Source of the DNA: Pseudomonas baltica
Lineage (GTDB): Bacteria; Pseudomonadota; Gammaproteobacteria; Pseudomonadales; Pseudomonadaceae
Direction of reading: 5' to 3'
DNA length: 64,000 nucleotides
NCBI RefSeq assembly: GCF_031880315.1
Contig: NZ_CP134771.1
Coordinates: 1,116,001 to 1,180,000 of the forward strand
Part shown: positions 20,186 through 29,872 of the stretch, in pieces
How positions within the stretch are numbered: position 1 is the first letter of the stretch
Layout of the letters: each line of letters opens with the position of its first letter
Position numbers and translations under genes: made by a program
Notes under the pieces: generated by a model
Databases searched by the model: none
Seen by the model: only the letters and a program-made list of their open reading frames with translations
Told to the model about the DNA's origin: nothing

Positions 20186-21130
20186 TTAAACCAGCTTCTC
20201 CAACTCGGGTACTGCCTCGAACAGATCCGCTACCAGGCCATAATCGGCGACCTGGAAGATCGGCGCTTCTTCGTCCTTGTTGATCGCGACGATCACTTTG
20301 GAGTCCTTCATACCCGCCAGGTGCTGGATCGCGCCGGAGATACCGACGGCGATGTACAGCTGTGGCGCGACGATCTTGCCGGTCTGACCGACCTGCATGT
20401 CGTTGGGCACGAAGCCGGCATCGACGGCAGCGCGGGAAGCACCGACGGCAGCGCCGAGCTTGTCGGCCAGGCTGTAGAGGTGCTTGAAGTTGTCGCCGTT
20501 CTGCATGCCGCGGCCGCCAGAAACCACGATGCTCGCTGCTGTCAGCTCGGGACGATCGGACTTGGCCAGCTCTTCACCGACAAAGGAGGATTTGCCCGCA
20601 TCGTGTGCAGCGCCGACCGACTCCAAGGCAGCCGACCCCCCTTCAGCGGCCACGGCGTCGAAGCCGGTGGCGCGGACGGTGATAACCTTGATGGCCGCGC
20701 TCGATTGCACGGTGGCAATGGCGTTACCGGCATAGATCGGACGCTTGAAGGTGTCGGGCGATTCAACCGAAACGATCTCGGAGATCTGGTCGACGTCCAG
20801 CTGAGCAGCGACGCGCGGCAAGATGTTCTTGCCGTTGGCGGTCGCGGCGGCCAGCACGTGGCTGTAGCCGGAAGCCAGTTCGACGATCAGCGGCGCGACG
20901 TTTTCCGGCAACTGGTGGGCGTAGACGGCGTTGTCCGCAACCAGCACCTTGCTCACGCCGGCGATTTTTGCAGCGGCTTCGGCCACAGCAGCGACGCCGG
21001 TGCCGGCGACCAGCACGTGGATGTCGCCACCGATCTTCTGCGCGGCGGCTACGGTGTTCAGAGTCGAAGGAGCGACGCCGGTATGGGCCTGACCTTCAGT
21101 TACGTAATCAGCGATTACCAGGATGGTCAT
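20186..21130 (-). CDS. etfA: Electron transfer flavoprotein alpha subunit
   Basis: 314 residues. With EtfB it accepts electrons from acyl-CoA and other dehydrogenases and passes them to ETF:quinone oxidoreductase. Starts [13 protein letters not shown]. The C-terminal FAD domain is clear: [51 protein letters not shown] and the final [20 protein letters not shown]. It begins one base after the etfB stop. Confidence 0.97.
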   Translation of the reverse strand: MTILVIADYVTEGQAHTGVAPSTLNTVAAAQKIGGDIHVLVAGTGVAAVAEAAAKIAGVSKVLVADNAVYAHQLPENVAPLIVELASGYSHVLAAATANGKNILPRVAAQLDVDQISEIVSVESPDTFKRPIYAGNAIATVQSSAAIKVITVRATGFDAVAAEGGSAALESVGAAHDAGKSSFVGEELAKSDRPELTAASIVVSGGRGMQNGDNFKHLYSLADKLGAAVGASRAAVDAGFVPNDMQVGQTGKIVAPQLYIAVGISGAIQHLAGMKDSKVIVAINKDEEAPIFQVADYGLVADLFEAVPELEKLV

Positions 21131-21131
21131 G

Positions 21132-21881
21132 TCAGATCACCTTCGCTTCGTTTTTGAGTTTCTCGACCAGCTCGGCCACCGACTTGACCTTGATACCCGC
21201 GCTGCGTACGGCAGGCGCTTCGACCTTGAGGGTCTTCACGGTGGAGGCAACGGATACACCCAGAGCCTCTGGCGTGTACGTCTCCAGGGGCTTCTTCTTG
21301 GCCTTCATGATGTTGGGCAAGGAAGCGTAGCGTGGCTCGTTGAGGCGCAGGTCGGTGGTGACGATCGCCGGCAGGTTCAGGGCAACGGTCTGCAGACCAT
21401 CGTCCACTTCACGAGTGACGTTGACCTTGTCACCGTTGATTTCGACCTTGGACGCGAAGGTGCCTTGGGCATAACCGCTGAGTGCGGCAAGCATCTGGCC
21501 CGTCTGGTTGTTGTCGCTGTCGATCGACTGCTTGCCGAGGATGACCAGTTGTGGCTGCTCCTTGTCGACGACGGCCTTCAGCAGCTTGGCGACGCCCAGG
21601 GAGGTGAGCTCTTCGGCGTGCTCGATCAGGATGGCACGGTCGGCACCCAGCGCGAGCGCGGTGCGCAATTGCTCCTGGGCAGTGGCCGGGCCAACGGTGA
21701 CCACGACGATTTCGCTGGCCACGCCTTTCTCTTTCAAGCGCACCGCTTCTTCAACGGCGATTTCGCAGAAAGGGTTCATCGACATCTTGACGTTCGCAAG
21801 ATCGACGCCGGAGTTGTCCGCTTTGACGCGGACCTTGACGTTATAGTCGACCACTCGTTTGACAGCTACAAGAACCTTCAT
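21132..21881 (-). CDS. etfB: Electron transfer flavoprotein beta subunit
   Basis: 249 residues from [17 protein letters not shown], supported by GAGGAA eight bases upstream; a longer in-frame start has no family similarity. It binds AMP structurally and pairs with EtfA. The ETF beta signature is seen in [27 protein letters not shown] and [19 protein letters not shown]. Divergent from the ETF:quinone oxidoreductase gene, with which it forms one electron path. Confidence 0.97.
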   Translation of the reverse strand: MKVLVAVKRVVDYNVKVRVKADNSGVDLANVKMSMNPFCEIAVEEAVRLKEKGVASEIVVVTVGPATAQEQLRTALALGADRAILIEHAEELTSLGVAKLLKAVVDKEQPQLVILGKQSIDSDNNQTGQMLAALSGYAQGTFASKVEINGDKVNVTREVDDGLQTVALNLPAIVTTDLRLNEPRYASLPNIMKAKKKPLETYTPEALGVSVASTVKTLKVEAPAVRSAGIKVKSVAELVEKLKNEAKVI

Positions 21882-22260
21882 GGATTCCTCGTTACTCTCC
21901 GGTGTAGGGAAATCGCCCGGGGCAGTGCCGGGCGAGTGTTCATAGGCACAAGGCACCTTTAAAACGTTGGCAGCCAATACGAATTCAGCTTTTTGCTCAC
22001 CCTTTCGATGACAAGCGGCGAAAAGCCGCGAGTCACTGGCTGTCGCGGTGTGTAAACTTCACTACACACGGCGCAGCTGGCCTGCGTGGGCGGCAACCGC
22101 GTGGCGAGGCCTGGTTTTTAGAGAAGCCCTGATGCACAACGTTCACCTGCGGGCAAACGTAAACCGTCCGTATCTTGACCGCATCGCACCATAGGGTCAA
22201 CCAGCGAAACCGGCCAGTCACGCCTGCCGCACCCCGATTATCCGGGGGATGGATAAATTC
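21882..22260. other. Divergent etfBA / ETF-QO control region
   Basis: Most of the 538-bp gap. No ORF or RNA gene is supported. The etfB promoter must lie here, and the minus-strand hexamers I see near 22237-22263 are too closely spaced to call. See the separate entry for the promoter and palindrome on the ETF-QO side. Confidence 0.4.
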
Positions 22261-22305
22261 AAACAAACGTTTGTATTGGACCTCCCCGGTGGTGTAGATA
22301 TAATG
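22261..22305 (+). promoter_or_regulatory. ETF-QO promoter with PsrA-type box
   Basis: TTGGAC (22277-22282), 17 bp and TATAAT (22300-22305) form a near-consensus sigma70 promoter. Two bases upstream is CAAAC-N4-GTTTG (22261-22274), matching the C/GAAAC-N2-4-GTTTG/C site of the fatty-acid-responsive TetR regulator PsrA. PsrA is known to control etf genes in P. aeruginosa. Activity here is inferred. Confidence 0.65.
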
Positions 22306-22419
22306 CGCAACCTGGAAAGCCTGCTGTGTAGTCCATCATTACCCGCGCTACAGCGGAGGTTGATGACAGCTAGCCCCCTCTAATTAGAAAAACCGATGAG
22401 CCTTGAACAGGAGATATCC

Positions 22420-24075
22420 GTGGAACGCGAATTTATGGAGTTCGACGTGGTCGTCGTCGGCGCTGGCCCGTCCGGCCTGTCTGCCGCCTGCCGCCTGAAG
22501 CAGCGAGCCAACGAGGCCGGCCAGGAGCTGAGCGTCTGTGTGGTCGAAAAAGGCTCTGAGGTCGGTGCCCATATCCTCTCCGGCGCGGTGTTCGAGCCCC
22601 GCGCGCTCAATGAGCTGTTCCCGGACTGGAAGGAACTCGGCGCGCCGCTCAATACTCCGGTAAAACGCGACGATATCTACGTACTGCGCGATGCCAAGGG
22701 CTCCATCAAGGTCCCTGACCTGTTCGTGCCCAAGACCATGCACAACCACGGCAACTACATCATCTCCCTGGGCAATCTGTGCCGCTGGCTGGCCCAGCAA
22801 GCCGAGAATCTGGGCGTAGAGATCTACCCTGGCTTCGCCGCTCAGGAAGCGCTGATAGACGAAAACGGCGTGGTACGCGGGATCATCACTGGCGACCTCG
22901 GCGTCGACCGTGAAGGCCATCCCAAGGAAGGCCTCTACACCCCAGGCATGGAGCTGCGCGGCAAGTACACGCTGTTCGCCGAGGGCTGCCGCGGTCACAT
23001 CGGCAAGCAGCTGATCGCCCGCTACCAGCTCGACAGCGAGTCCGACGTGCAGCATTACGGCATCGGCCTCAAGGAAATCTGGGAAGTCGACCCAGCCAGG
23101 CACGAGCAAGGCCTGGTAGTGCATACCGCCGGATGGCCGCTGGACAACGCCAACCAAGGCGGCTCGTTCCTCTATCACCTGGAGAACAACCAGGTGGTGG
23201 TCGGGCTGATCGTCGATCTGTCTTACAGCAATCCATACCTGTCGCCGTTCGACGAATTCCAGCGCTACAAGCATCACCCGGTGATTGCCCAATATCTGGA
23301 AGGCGGCAAGCGCATCAGTTACGGCGCCCGGGCGCTGGCCAAGGGCGGGCTCAATTCGCTGCCGAAGATGGTCTTCAAGGGCGGCGCACTGATCGGTTGC
23401 GACCTGGGCACCATGAACGGTGCCAAGATCAAGGGCAGCCATACCGCGATGAAGTCCGGCATGCTCGCCGCCGAAGCGGTGGCCGATGCGCTGCTGGCCG
23501 GGGGTGAAGGCGGTGATGTTCTGACCGCGTACGTCGAGGGCTTCAAGGCCAGCTGGCTGCATGAAGAGCTGTTTGCGAGCCGCAACTTCGGCCCAGCGAT
23601 GCACAAGTACGGCACCGTGGTCGGCGCGGCATTCAACTACATCGACCAGAACTGGTTCGGCGGCAAGCTGCCTTTCACCTTGCACGATACCAAGCCGGAT
23701 TATGCCTGCCTCAAGCTCGCCGCCGATTCGCAGAAAATCGCCTACCCCAAGCCCGATGGCAAGCTCAGCTTCGACAAGCTCAGCTCGGTATTCCTCTCCA
23801 GCACCAACCACGAAGAGGAACAACCCTGCCACCTCAAGCTCAAGGACCCGAGCATCCCCATCGGCACCAACCTGCCGCTGTACGACGAGCCCGCGCAGCG
23901 CTACTGCCCGGCCGGTGTGTACGAGGTGATCACTCAGGAAGACGGCGAGAAGCGCTTCCAGATCAACGCCCAGAACTGCGTGCACTGCAAGACCTGTGAC
24001 ATCAAGGACCCTTCGCAGAACATCACCTGGGTCGCCCCGGAAGGCGCTGGCGGGCCGACCTACCCGAACATGTAA
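22420..24075 (+). CDS. Electron transfer flavoprotein:ubiquinone oxidoreductase (ETF-QO)
   Basis: 551 residues. It passes electrons from reduced ETF through FAD and one [4Fe-4S] cluster to ubiquinone at the membrane. I place the start at the GTG of 22420, behind AGGAGA; the ATG eight codons earlier has no ribosome site. The N-terminal FAD site is VVVVGAGPSGLSAACRLK. GAHILSGAVFEPRALNELFP and GAKIKGSHTAMKSGMLAAEA are family signatures. The C-terminal ferredoxin-like domain has NCVHCKTCDIKDPSQNITW. It is divergent from etfBA and probably co-regulated with it. Confidence 0.97.
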   Translation: MEREFMEFDVVVVGAGPSGLSAACRLKQRANEAGQELSVCVVEKGSEVGAHILSGAVFEPRALNELFPDWKELGAPLNTPVKRDDIYVLRDAKGSIKVPDLFVPKTMHNHGNYIISLGNLCRWLAQQAENLGVEIYPGFAAQEALIDENGVVRGIITGDLGVDREGHPKEGLYTPGMELRGKYTLFAEGCRGHIGKQLIARYQLDSESDVQHYGIGLKEIWEVDPARHEQGLVVHTAGWPLDNANQGGSFLYHLENNQVVVGLIVDLSYSNPYLSPFDEFQRYKHHPVIAQYLEGGKRISYGARALAKGGLNSLPKMVFKGGALIGCDLGTMNGAKIKGSHTAMKSGMLAAEAVADALLAGGEGGDVLTAYVEGFKASWLHEELFASRNFGPAMHKYGTVVGAAFNYIDQNWFGGKLPFTLHDTKPDYACLKLAADSQKIAYPKPDGKLSFDKLSSVFLSSTNHEEEQPCHLKLKDPSIPIGTNLPLYDEPAQRYCPAGVYEVITQEDGEKRFQINAQNCVHCKTCDIKDPSQNITWVAPEGAGGPTYPNM

Positions 24076-24087
24076 CTCCTGCTGTTC

Positions 24088-24126
24088 AAAAAGCCCTCGC
24101 AGCGTCGATGCTGCGGGGGCTTTTTC
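24088..24126. terminator. Bidirectional terminator between ETF-QO and the AraC gene
   Basis: AAAAAGCCC..CGCAGC and GCTGCG..GGGCTTTTT pair, with A5 on one side and T5 on the other. It overlaps the stop codon of the AraC-family gene. Confidence 0.85.
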
Positions 24127-25018
24127 ATGACAGCTGCACCGTTTCCTGGCCCGGATTACGCTCGAAATAGCGCTTGTACTCGCGGCTGAACTGCGAGGTG
24201 CTTTGGTACCCGACTCGATGCGCTACCTGCGCCACCCCGAGCCCCTCGGCCGCCAGCAACTGCTGCGCCTTGAGCAAGCGCAGGCGCTTGAGATATTGCA
24301 GTGGCGACAGATGCGTGGTGCGCTTGAAGTGCTCGTGAAAGGTCGACGGGCTCATATTGGCAAAACTCGCCAGCGTGGCCACGTCGAGGTTGTCGCTGAA
24401 ATGCTGGTGCAGATAATTTAACGAAGCGGCCACTCGTGCCATTTGACCCTGTTGCTGCACCAACGCCCGCAACACCCCGCCCTGGCTGCCGCGCAACGCT
24501 GCGAACAGTACCTCGCGCAGCCGCGCCGGCCCCATGATCCGCGATTCGAGAGGGTCCTGCAGGCAACGCAGCAAGCGCTCCACGGCCTCGCGCATAGGGG
24601 CGTCAAGGACCGCCGAAACCATCGATGCCGGTGTTTGCGCCTGGGCACTCGGGGCGCCCTCTTCACCCATCTCCAGCACCAGCTCGGCGAGCATGGTCCG
24701 ATCAAAGCGGATATACACCCCCAGCAGGGGTTGCTCCTGACTGGCAAACGTCTCGTACTCGAAGGGCACCGGCAGTGCCTGCACCAGGTAGTGCCCGGCG
24801 CCATATTCCAGGGTGCGCCCTTCGAGGTAGGCAATCTTGCTGCCCTGGGCGATGACGATCAGGCTCGGCTCGTAGATCTGCGGACACCGCGCGACCTGGC
24901 CATAGGCGCACACCAGCCGCACATCGGGCAGCAACGTAGCGATAAAACCGGAACAGGTGGCCAACGGCCGGATCAACGACACCAGCGTGGCGTTGGCATT
25001 GAGGTGACGGGTCAACAT
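24125..25018 (-). CDS. AraC-family transcriptional regulator (AraC_N/YqhC type)
   Basis: 297 residues. The N-terminal ~160 residues match the AraC-type N-terminal domain found in YqhC-like regulators (PSLIVIAQGSKIAYLEGRTLEYGAGHYL). Two helix-turn-helix units follow at ~195-290: LDVATLASFANMSPSTFHEHFKR and VAQVAHRVGYQSTSQFSREYKRYF. It is divergent from a zinc alcohol/aldehyde dehydrogenase, the arrangement seen for YqhC and its aldehyde reductase target. It therefore probably controls that gene in response to reactive aldehydes. Confidence 0.9.
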   Translation of the reverse strand: MLTRHLNANATLVSLIRPLATCSGFIATLLPDVRLVCAYGQVARCPQIYEPSLIVIAQGSKIAYLEGRTLEYGAGHYLVQALPVPFEYETFASQEQPLLGVYIRFDRTMLAELVLEMGEEGAPSAQAQTPASMVSAVLDAPMREAVERLLRCLQDPLESRIMGPARLREVLFAALRGSQGGVLRALVQQQGQMARVAASLNYLHQHFSDNLDVATLASFANMSPSTFHEHFKRTTHLSPLQYLKRLRLLKAQQLLAAEGLGVAQVAHRVGYQSTSQFSREYKRYFERNPGQETVQLS

Positions 25019-25192
25019 AAAGGGCGGCTTACCAGAGGATCAGACATGCCCATGATCGCAGATTTCAGCAAAGTACCAGGCTGAATCGTTTGACTTTCGG
25101 AGGAATGGACAAGGGTGCCGGAGGAATCGCCATGGCTCTGCCCCTCGCGCAAAGGGACAATGGGCGGCTAACTCTGCTGCATAGGTATCACC

Positions 25193-26245
25193 ATGTTCAC
25201 TGCAATCGGCTACGCCGCTCAAACCGCTACCAGCCCACTGGCGCCCATGAACTTCCAGCGTCGTGCACTGCGCGCCGATGATGTCTCGATCGAGATCCTC
25301 TACTGCGGCGTTTGCCACTCCGATATCCACCAGGCCCGCAACGAGTGGGGCATCGCCATGTACCCATTGATGCCCGGCCACGAAATCGTTGGCAAAGTCA
25401 CCGCCGTCGGCGCCAGCGTCAGCGGCTACAAAGTCGGCGACACCGTCGGCGTCGGCTGCATGGTCGACTCCTGCGCCCATTGCGAAGCTTGCAAGGCGGA
25501 CCTTGAGCAATACTGCTCCGAAGGCCCGACCATGACCTACGCCACCCCGGACCGCGTCGACGGCACCACCACCATGGGCGGCTACTCGAACGCTATCGTG
25601 GTAAGCGAACGCTTCGTCGTGCGCATCCCGGCCAAGCTCGACCTGGCCAGCGCCGCGCCGATCCTGTGCGCCGGCATCACCACTTATTCGCCGCTCAAGC
25701 ACTACGGCGTCAAGGCCGGTGACAAAGTCGGCATCCTCGGCATGGGCGGCCTGGGCCACATGGGCATCAAGTTCGCCAAAGCCATGGGCGCTGAAGTCAC
25801 CCTGTTCACGCGCTCCGCAGCCAAGGCCGAAGAAGCACGTCGCCAGGGCGCCGATCACGTCATCGTCTCCACCGACGCGGCGCAGATGGCGGCCGCTGCC
25901 GAACGCTTCGACTTCCTGCTCGACACCATTCCGGTACAGCACGACCTCAACCCCTACCTGGATACCTTGCGCTTCGACGGCGTGCACATCCTCGTGGGCC
26001 TGATCGAGCCGATCGACCCTGCAGTGCATGCAGGCAAGCTGGTGATGAAGCGCCGCGTGCTGGCTGGCTCGTTGATCGGCGGCATCGCCGAGACTCAGGA
26101 AGTGCTGGATTTCTGCGCCGAGCACGGCATCACCTGCGATATCGAAATGCTCGATATCCGCCAGATCAACGAAGCATTCGAGCGCATGATCCAGGGGGAT
26201 GTGAAGTATCGTTTCGTGATCGATATGGCGACGCTGAAGGGTTAA
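25193..26245 (+). CDS. Zinc-dependent NAD(P) alcohol/aldehyde dehydrogenase (YahK-like)
   Basis: 350 residues, MDR cinnamyl-alcohol-dehydrogenase subfamily. Catalytic zinc ligands are Cys in YCGVCHSDIH and His/Glu in MPGHEIVG, with the third Cys in PILCAGITTYSPL. The structural zinc Cys cluster is DSCAHCEACKADLEQYC. The Rossmann motif GILGMGGLGHMGIKFAK binds the cofactor, probably NADP by subfamily. It likely reduces a broad range of aldehydes. It is followed by a REP doublet rather than a normal terminator. Confidence 0.9.
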   Translation: MFTAIGYAAQTATSPLAPMNFQRRALRADDVSIEILYCGVCHSDIHQARNEWGIAMYPLMPGHEIVGKVTAVGASVSGYKVGDTVGVGCMVDSCAHCEACKADLEQYCSEGPTMTYATPDRVDGTTTMGGYSNAIVVSERFVVRIPAKLDLASAAPILCAGITTYSPLKHYGVKAGDKVGILGMGGLGHMGIKFAKAMGAEVTLFTRSAAKAEEARRQGADHVIVSTDAAQMAAAAERFDFLLDTIPVQHDLNPYLDTLRFDGVHILVGLIEPIDPAVHAGKLVMKRRVLAGSLIGGIAETQEVLDFCAEHGITCDIEMLDIRQINEAFERMIQGDVKYRFVIDMATLKG

Positions 26246-26259
26246 GACTGCAACCCACA

Positions 26260-26350
26260 TGTAGCGAGGGGGTACGCCCCCGATTGCAGTTTTACCATCA
26301 CCCTCGTGGTATCTGGCAAACCGCTCTCGGGGCGAGCCCCGCTCGCTACA
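26260..26350. repeat. REP doublet (GTAGCGAGGGGG type)
   Basis: Arm one at 26260-26283 begins TGTAGCGAGGGGG. The inverted partner at 26327-26350 ends CCCGCTCGCTACA. Each arm is itself palindromic. The pair lies between two convergent genes, a usual REP location, and may cap both transcripts. Confidence 0.8.
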
Positions 26351-26356
26351 GTTGAA

Positions 26357-27154
26357 TCAGCCGCCCAACTCGGCACTGATACTGCGCGCCGCCTTTTGCA
26401 CGAGCGGCGTCAACTCGCGCATCTTCTCCAGCGGCATATAGGGCACCGTGCCTGCCACACTGATGGCCGCGATGATCTGCCCACCGACCTCGCGAATCGG
26501 CGCGGCGACGCAGCGAATCGACGGTTCGTTGTCTTCCAGATCGAAGGCATAACCCCCTGCCACATAAGTCTGCATCCTTTCCAGCACCTGCGCCCAGGTC
26601 TGCTCGACATGATTGGGCCGGCCACTGTGCACCGCCCCCATGGGTAGGCTGCTCAGGTACAAGCGCTGCCATTCCTGCTCGGTACTGTCGAGCAACAACG
26701 CCTTGCCGATCCCGGTGCGTGCCAGTGGCATGCGATGACCAACCCGTGAGCGCATTTCCGGCCCATTGCGACCAGGATTCTTGTGCAGATACAGCACTTC
26801 ATCGCCATCGCGAACCGCCAGGTGCACGGTATCGCCGGTCAGTTGCGACAACTCGTCCAGATACCCGGTCGCCAACGCCACCAATGGCACTTCCTCGCGT
26901 GCCTGATAACCCAGCTCGATCAGCCGTGGCCCCAGCAGATAGCCCACTTGCGGCAACACCCGCAGGTAACGCTCCTCCACCAGGCAACTGGCCAGCCGGT
27001 GCGTGGTACTGCGTGTGGTGCCGATCTGCTGGGCGATCGCCTTCAGATCGCGTGCACCTGCCGCCACCGCCTGCACCACTGCGAGGCCGCGCAACAGGGT
27101 TTGGGTCCCGGTCGGCGGTGTGTCTTTGCCAAGTCTGGATGCATCATCCTGCAT
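26357..27154 (-). CDS. IclR-family regulator of the galactonate operon
   Basis: 265 residues from the ATG at 27154 (MQDDASRLGKD), with AAGG seven bases upstream. The N-terminal winged helix includes LKAIAQQIGTTRSTTHRLASCL (~35-60). The C-terminal IclR effector domain (~85-260) has LARTGIGKALLLD and IRCVAAPIREVGGQIIAAISVAG. It is the last gene of the dgo cluster, so it probably senses galactonate or a derivative. E. coli uses a GntR-type DgoR instead. Confidence 0.88.
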   Translation of the reverse strand: MQDDASRLGKDTPPTGTQTLLRGLAVVQAVAAGARDLKAIAQQIGTTRSTTHRLASCLVEERYLRVLPQVGYLLGPRLIELGYQAREEVPLVALATGYLDELSQLTGDTVHLAVRDGDEVLYLHKNPGRNGPEMRSRVGHRMPLARTGIGKALLLDSTEQEWQRLYLSSLPMGAVHSGRPNHVEQTWAQVLERMQTYVAGGYAFDLEDNEPSIRCVAAPIREVGGQIIAAISVAGTVPYMPLEKMRELTPLVQKAARSISAELGG

Positions 27155-27178
27155 GAAAACGCCTTGTCTGATCCGATG

Positions 27179-27201
27179 AAAAAGCCCGCTCATTATGGGC
27201 A
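27179..27201 (-). terminator. Weak terminator-like hairpin between the transporter and IclR gene
   Basis: On the minus strand GCCC/GGGC with a 9-base loop is followed by T5-6. The stem is only four pairs, so it would be leaky and could lower expression of the downstream regulator. Confidence 0.35.
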
Positions 27202-27226
27202 TCCAGCCCCCGCAGCACCAGCTGGA

Positions 27227-28570
27227 TCAAGGATGCGGCTCAGGTTCGCCTTCGAGCACGATCCGTTCGACCTTGCCCACCAGGAGGATGTACGACAGCG
27301 CCCCCACCAAGGCCGTCACGGCAATATAGGTAATGGCCGGCGCAAAGGAATCGCCCGTGGCCAGGAAACCGATGACGATGGGCGTGCTGATCGCCGACAG
27401 ATTGCCGATGAAGTTGAACATACCCCCGGTCAGCCCCAGCAGACGCGCTGGTGCCAGGGTCGAGACCAGCGACCAGGTGATCGATGCCAGGCCGTTGCCG
27501 AAGAATGCCAGCGCCAGGCAGGCAATCACCAGCGGCGTGGAATCGACGAAATTGGCCCCGATAATGGCCGTCGAAATCAGCAGGCCGCCAATGATCGGCA
27601 GCTTGCGCGCCAGACCGATGCTGGCGCCGCGACGGATCAACCAATCGGAGAAGAATCCTGAGCAGAGCACGCCGACAAAGGCGGCGAGAAACGGCACGGA
27701 CGCCAGCAAGCCGGACTTGATGAAGTCCATGCCCCGGTATTTCACCAAGTAGGTGGGAAACCACGTCAGGAAAAACCACAGCGTCGAGTTGAGGCAATAC
27801 TGGCCCAGGTAAATGCCCCACAATTTGCGCTGCGACAGCACAATGCCCAAGTCACGCCAGCTGAATGCAGCCTTGGTCCGCGCCGCTTTGGCTTGCATGT
27901 CCACCAGCCCGCCACCGTCCTGGATCAGCGCTACCTCGGCGTCGTTGACGCCACGAAAATCCCGCGGCTCGCGGTACAGGCAGTACCACACCCCGGCCCA
28001 GACCACGCCCAGTACGCCAGTGCTGACGAACACCATGTGCCAGCCGAAGGTCTGCTGCAGCCAGGCCAGCACAGGGGTCAGGAACGCCAGCCCGACGAAT
28101 TGCCCGGAGGTGTAGAAACCAATGGCCGTCGCGCGCTCGCGCTCAGGAAACCAGGTGGTGACCACGCGGCTGTTGATCGGATAAGCCGGGGCTTCCAGCG
28201 CCCCGACCGCCAGGCGCAGTACGAACAGCGCGACGAAGCTACCTGCAAAACCGAGCATCACCGTGGCCAAAGACCACAACGCCAGCGCCAGGCTGTAGAG
28301 GATCCGTGGCGGCACCCGATCCACCAGCCAGCCCCCGGGGATCTGCATGGCTGCGTAGGTCCAGCCGAAGGCCGAAAACACCAGGCCCACGTGAACTGGA
28401 TCGATGCCCAGCTCACGGGTGAGCGCGGGGGCGGCGATGGACAGATTGCTGCGGTCCAGGTAGTTGATCACCACGGTAATGAACAGCAGCACCATGATGA
28501 AAAAGCGCTTGCGACTGGGCGTAGCCAACGTCGCCGCCGAGGCCGAAGCGGCCAGGGTTCGAGTCTGCAT
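27227..28570 (-). CDS. dgoT: MFS transporter, probable D-galactonate:H+ symporter
   Basis: 447 residues with 12 predicted membrane helices. The start at 28570 (MQTRTLAAS) has AGAGG at good spacing. It belongs to the anion:cation symporter branch: INYLDRSNLSIAAPALTRELG in helix 1 and GGWLVDRVPPRILYS after helix 2 are typical. The position between the dehydratase and regulator genes of the dgo operon makes galactonate the likely substrate. The family also carries glucarate and related sugar acids. Confidence 0.85.
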   Translation of the reverse strand: MQTRTLAASASAATLATPSRKRFFIMVLLFITVVINYLDRSNLSIAAPALTRELGIDPVHVGLVFSAFGWTYAAMQIPGGWLVDRVPPRILYSLALALWSLATVMLGFAGSFVALFVLRLAVGALEAPAYPINSRVVTTWFPERERATAIGFYTSGQFVGLAFLTPVLAWLQQTFGWHMVFVSTGVLGVVWAGVWYCLYREPRDFRGVNDAEVALIQDGGGLVDMQAKAARTKAAFSWRDLGIVLSQRKLWGIYLGQYCLNSTLWFFLTWFPTYLVKYRGMDFIKSGLLASVPFLAAFVGVLCSGFFSDWLIRRGASIGLARKLPIIGGLLISTAIIGANFVDSTPLVIACLALAFFGNGLASITWSLVSTLAPARLLGLTGGMFNFIGNLSAISTPIVIGFLATGDSFAPAITYIAVTALVGALSYILLVGKVERIVLEGEPEPHP

Positions 28571-28636
28571 CGCACATACCTCTTGTTGTCTTTGTTGGAG
28601 GTGGATGTGTTTTACCGCGACCATGGTGTTGCCTGC

Positions 28637-28654
28637 ACCGGCCTCTTCGCCGGC
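28637..28654. repeat. Partial REP between dgoD and dgoT
   Basis: ACCGGCCTCTTCGCCGGCT folds on itself and shares the GGCCTCTTCGC core of the REPs at 36626 and 42504. It lies in a 115-bp gap inside the operon. Confidence 0.55.
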
Positions 28655-28685
28655 TCAGACACAACCATTGATGTGATACGGCGTT

Positions 28686-29834
28686 TTACCACTCGGCAAA
28701 ACTGCCATCAGCATGACGCCAGATCGGGTTGCGCCAGCGGTGGCCGATGGCGGCGCGCTCCTTCACGTATTCCTCATTGATCTCGATGCCCAGACCCGGG
28801 CCGTTGGGAATCTTCACCATGCCATTGTCGTAATCGAACACCTCGGGATGCGTCACGTAATCGAGCAGGTCGTTGCTTTCGTTGTAGTGGATGCCCAGGC
28901 TCTGCTCCTGGATGAAGGCGTTGTAGCAGACCGCATCGAGCTGCAGGCAGGCGGCCAACGCGATCGGCCCCAATGGACAATGCAAGGCCAGCGCGACGTC
29001 GTAGGCTTCGGCCATGTTGGCGATCTTGCGGGTTTCGGTGATGCCGCCGGCATGAGAAGCATCTGGCTGGATGATATCGACGTAACCCTCGCTCAATACG
29101 CGCTTGAAGTCCCAGCGGGAAAACAACCGCTCGCCCAGAGCAATCGGAGTGTTGGTCAGCGGAGCCAATTCCTTGAGCGCCTCGTAGTTCTCGCTGAGCA
29201 CCGGCTCCTCGATGAACATCAGCTTGTAGGGGTCGAGCTCCTTCATCAGCACCTTGGCCATGGGCTTGTGCACGCGACCATGAAAGTCGACGCCGATGCC
29301 CACATTCGGCCCCACTGCGTCGCGCACGGCCGCGACGTTGGCCAGGGCCAGGTCGACCTTGTCGAAGGTGTCGAGAAACTGCAGTTCTTCGGTGCCATTC
29401 ATCTTCACCGCCGTGAAGCCCCGACCTACCGCTTCTTTTGCCGCGCGGGCGGTGTCGGCCGGGCGATCGCCACCAATCCAGGAATACACGCGAATGCGAT
29501 CGCGCACCTGCCCGCCCAGCAGATCGCTGACCGACACGCCCAGGGCTTTGCCCTTGATATCCCACAGGGCCTGGTCGATACCTGCCAGGGCGCTCATGTG
29601 AATGGCGCCGCCGCGGTAGAAGCCGCCGCGATAGAGCACGGTCCAGATGTCTTCGATATTGCGTGGGTCCTTGCCGACCAGGTAATCGGACAACTCGTCG
29701 ACGGCGGCCGCCACGGTGTGCGCACGCCCCTCGACCACAGGCTCGCCCCAGCCGCTGACGCCTTCGTCGGTCTCGACCTTGAGGAACAGCCAGCGCGGAG
29801 GAACGATATAGGTGGTGAGCTTGGTGATTTTCAT
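28686..29834 (-). CDS. dgoD: D-galactonate dehydratase
   Basis: 382 residues, enolase superfamily (mandelate racemase subgroup). It converts D-galactonate to 2-keto-3-deoxygalactonate. The capping domain opens [20 protein letters not shown]. Barrel-domain metal ligands are the Asp in [13 protein letters not shown], Glu in [10 protein letters not shown] and Glu in [12 protein letters not shown]. The His in [12 protein letters not shown] is a probable acid/base residue. The length and the [19 protein letters not shown] segment fit DgoD closely. It lies 38 bp after dgoA. Confidence 0.95.
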   Translation of the reverse strand: MKITKLTTYIVPPRWLFLKVETDEGVSGWGEPVVEGRAHTVAAAVDELSDYLVGKDPRNIEDIWTVLYRGGFYRGGAIHMSALAGIDQALWDIKGKALGVSVSDLLGGQVRDRIRVYSWIGGDRPADTARAAKEAVGRGFTAVKMNGTEELQFLDTFDKVDLALANVAAVRDAVGPNVGIGVDFHGRVHKPMAKVLMKELDPYKLMFIEEPVLSENYEALKELAPLTNTPIALGERLFSRWDFKRVLSEGYVDIIQPDASHAGGITETRKIANMAEAYDVALALHCPLGPIALAACLQLDAVCYNAFIQEQSLGIHYNESNDLLDYVTHPEVFDYDNGMVKIPNGPGLGIEINEEYVKERAAIGHRWRNPIWRHADGSFAEW

Positions 29835-29872
29835 CGTTTATTTCTCTTGTCGATGTTCGAATTAGGGGTATT

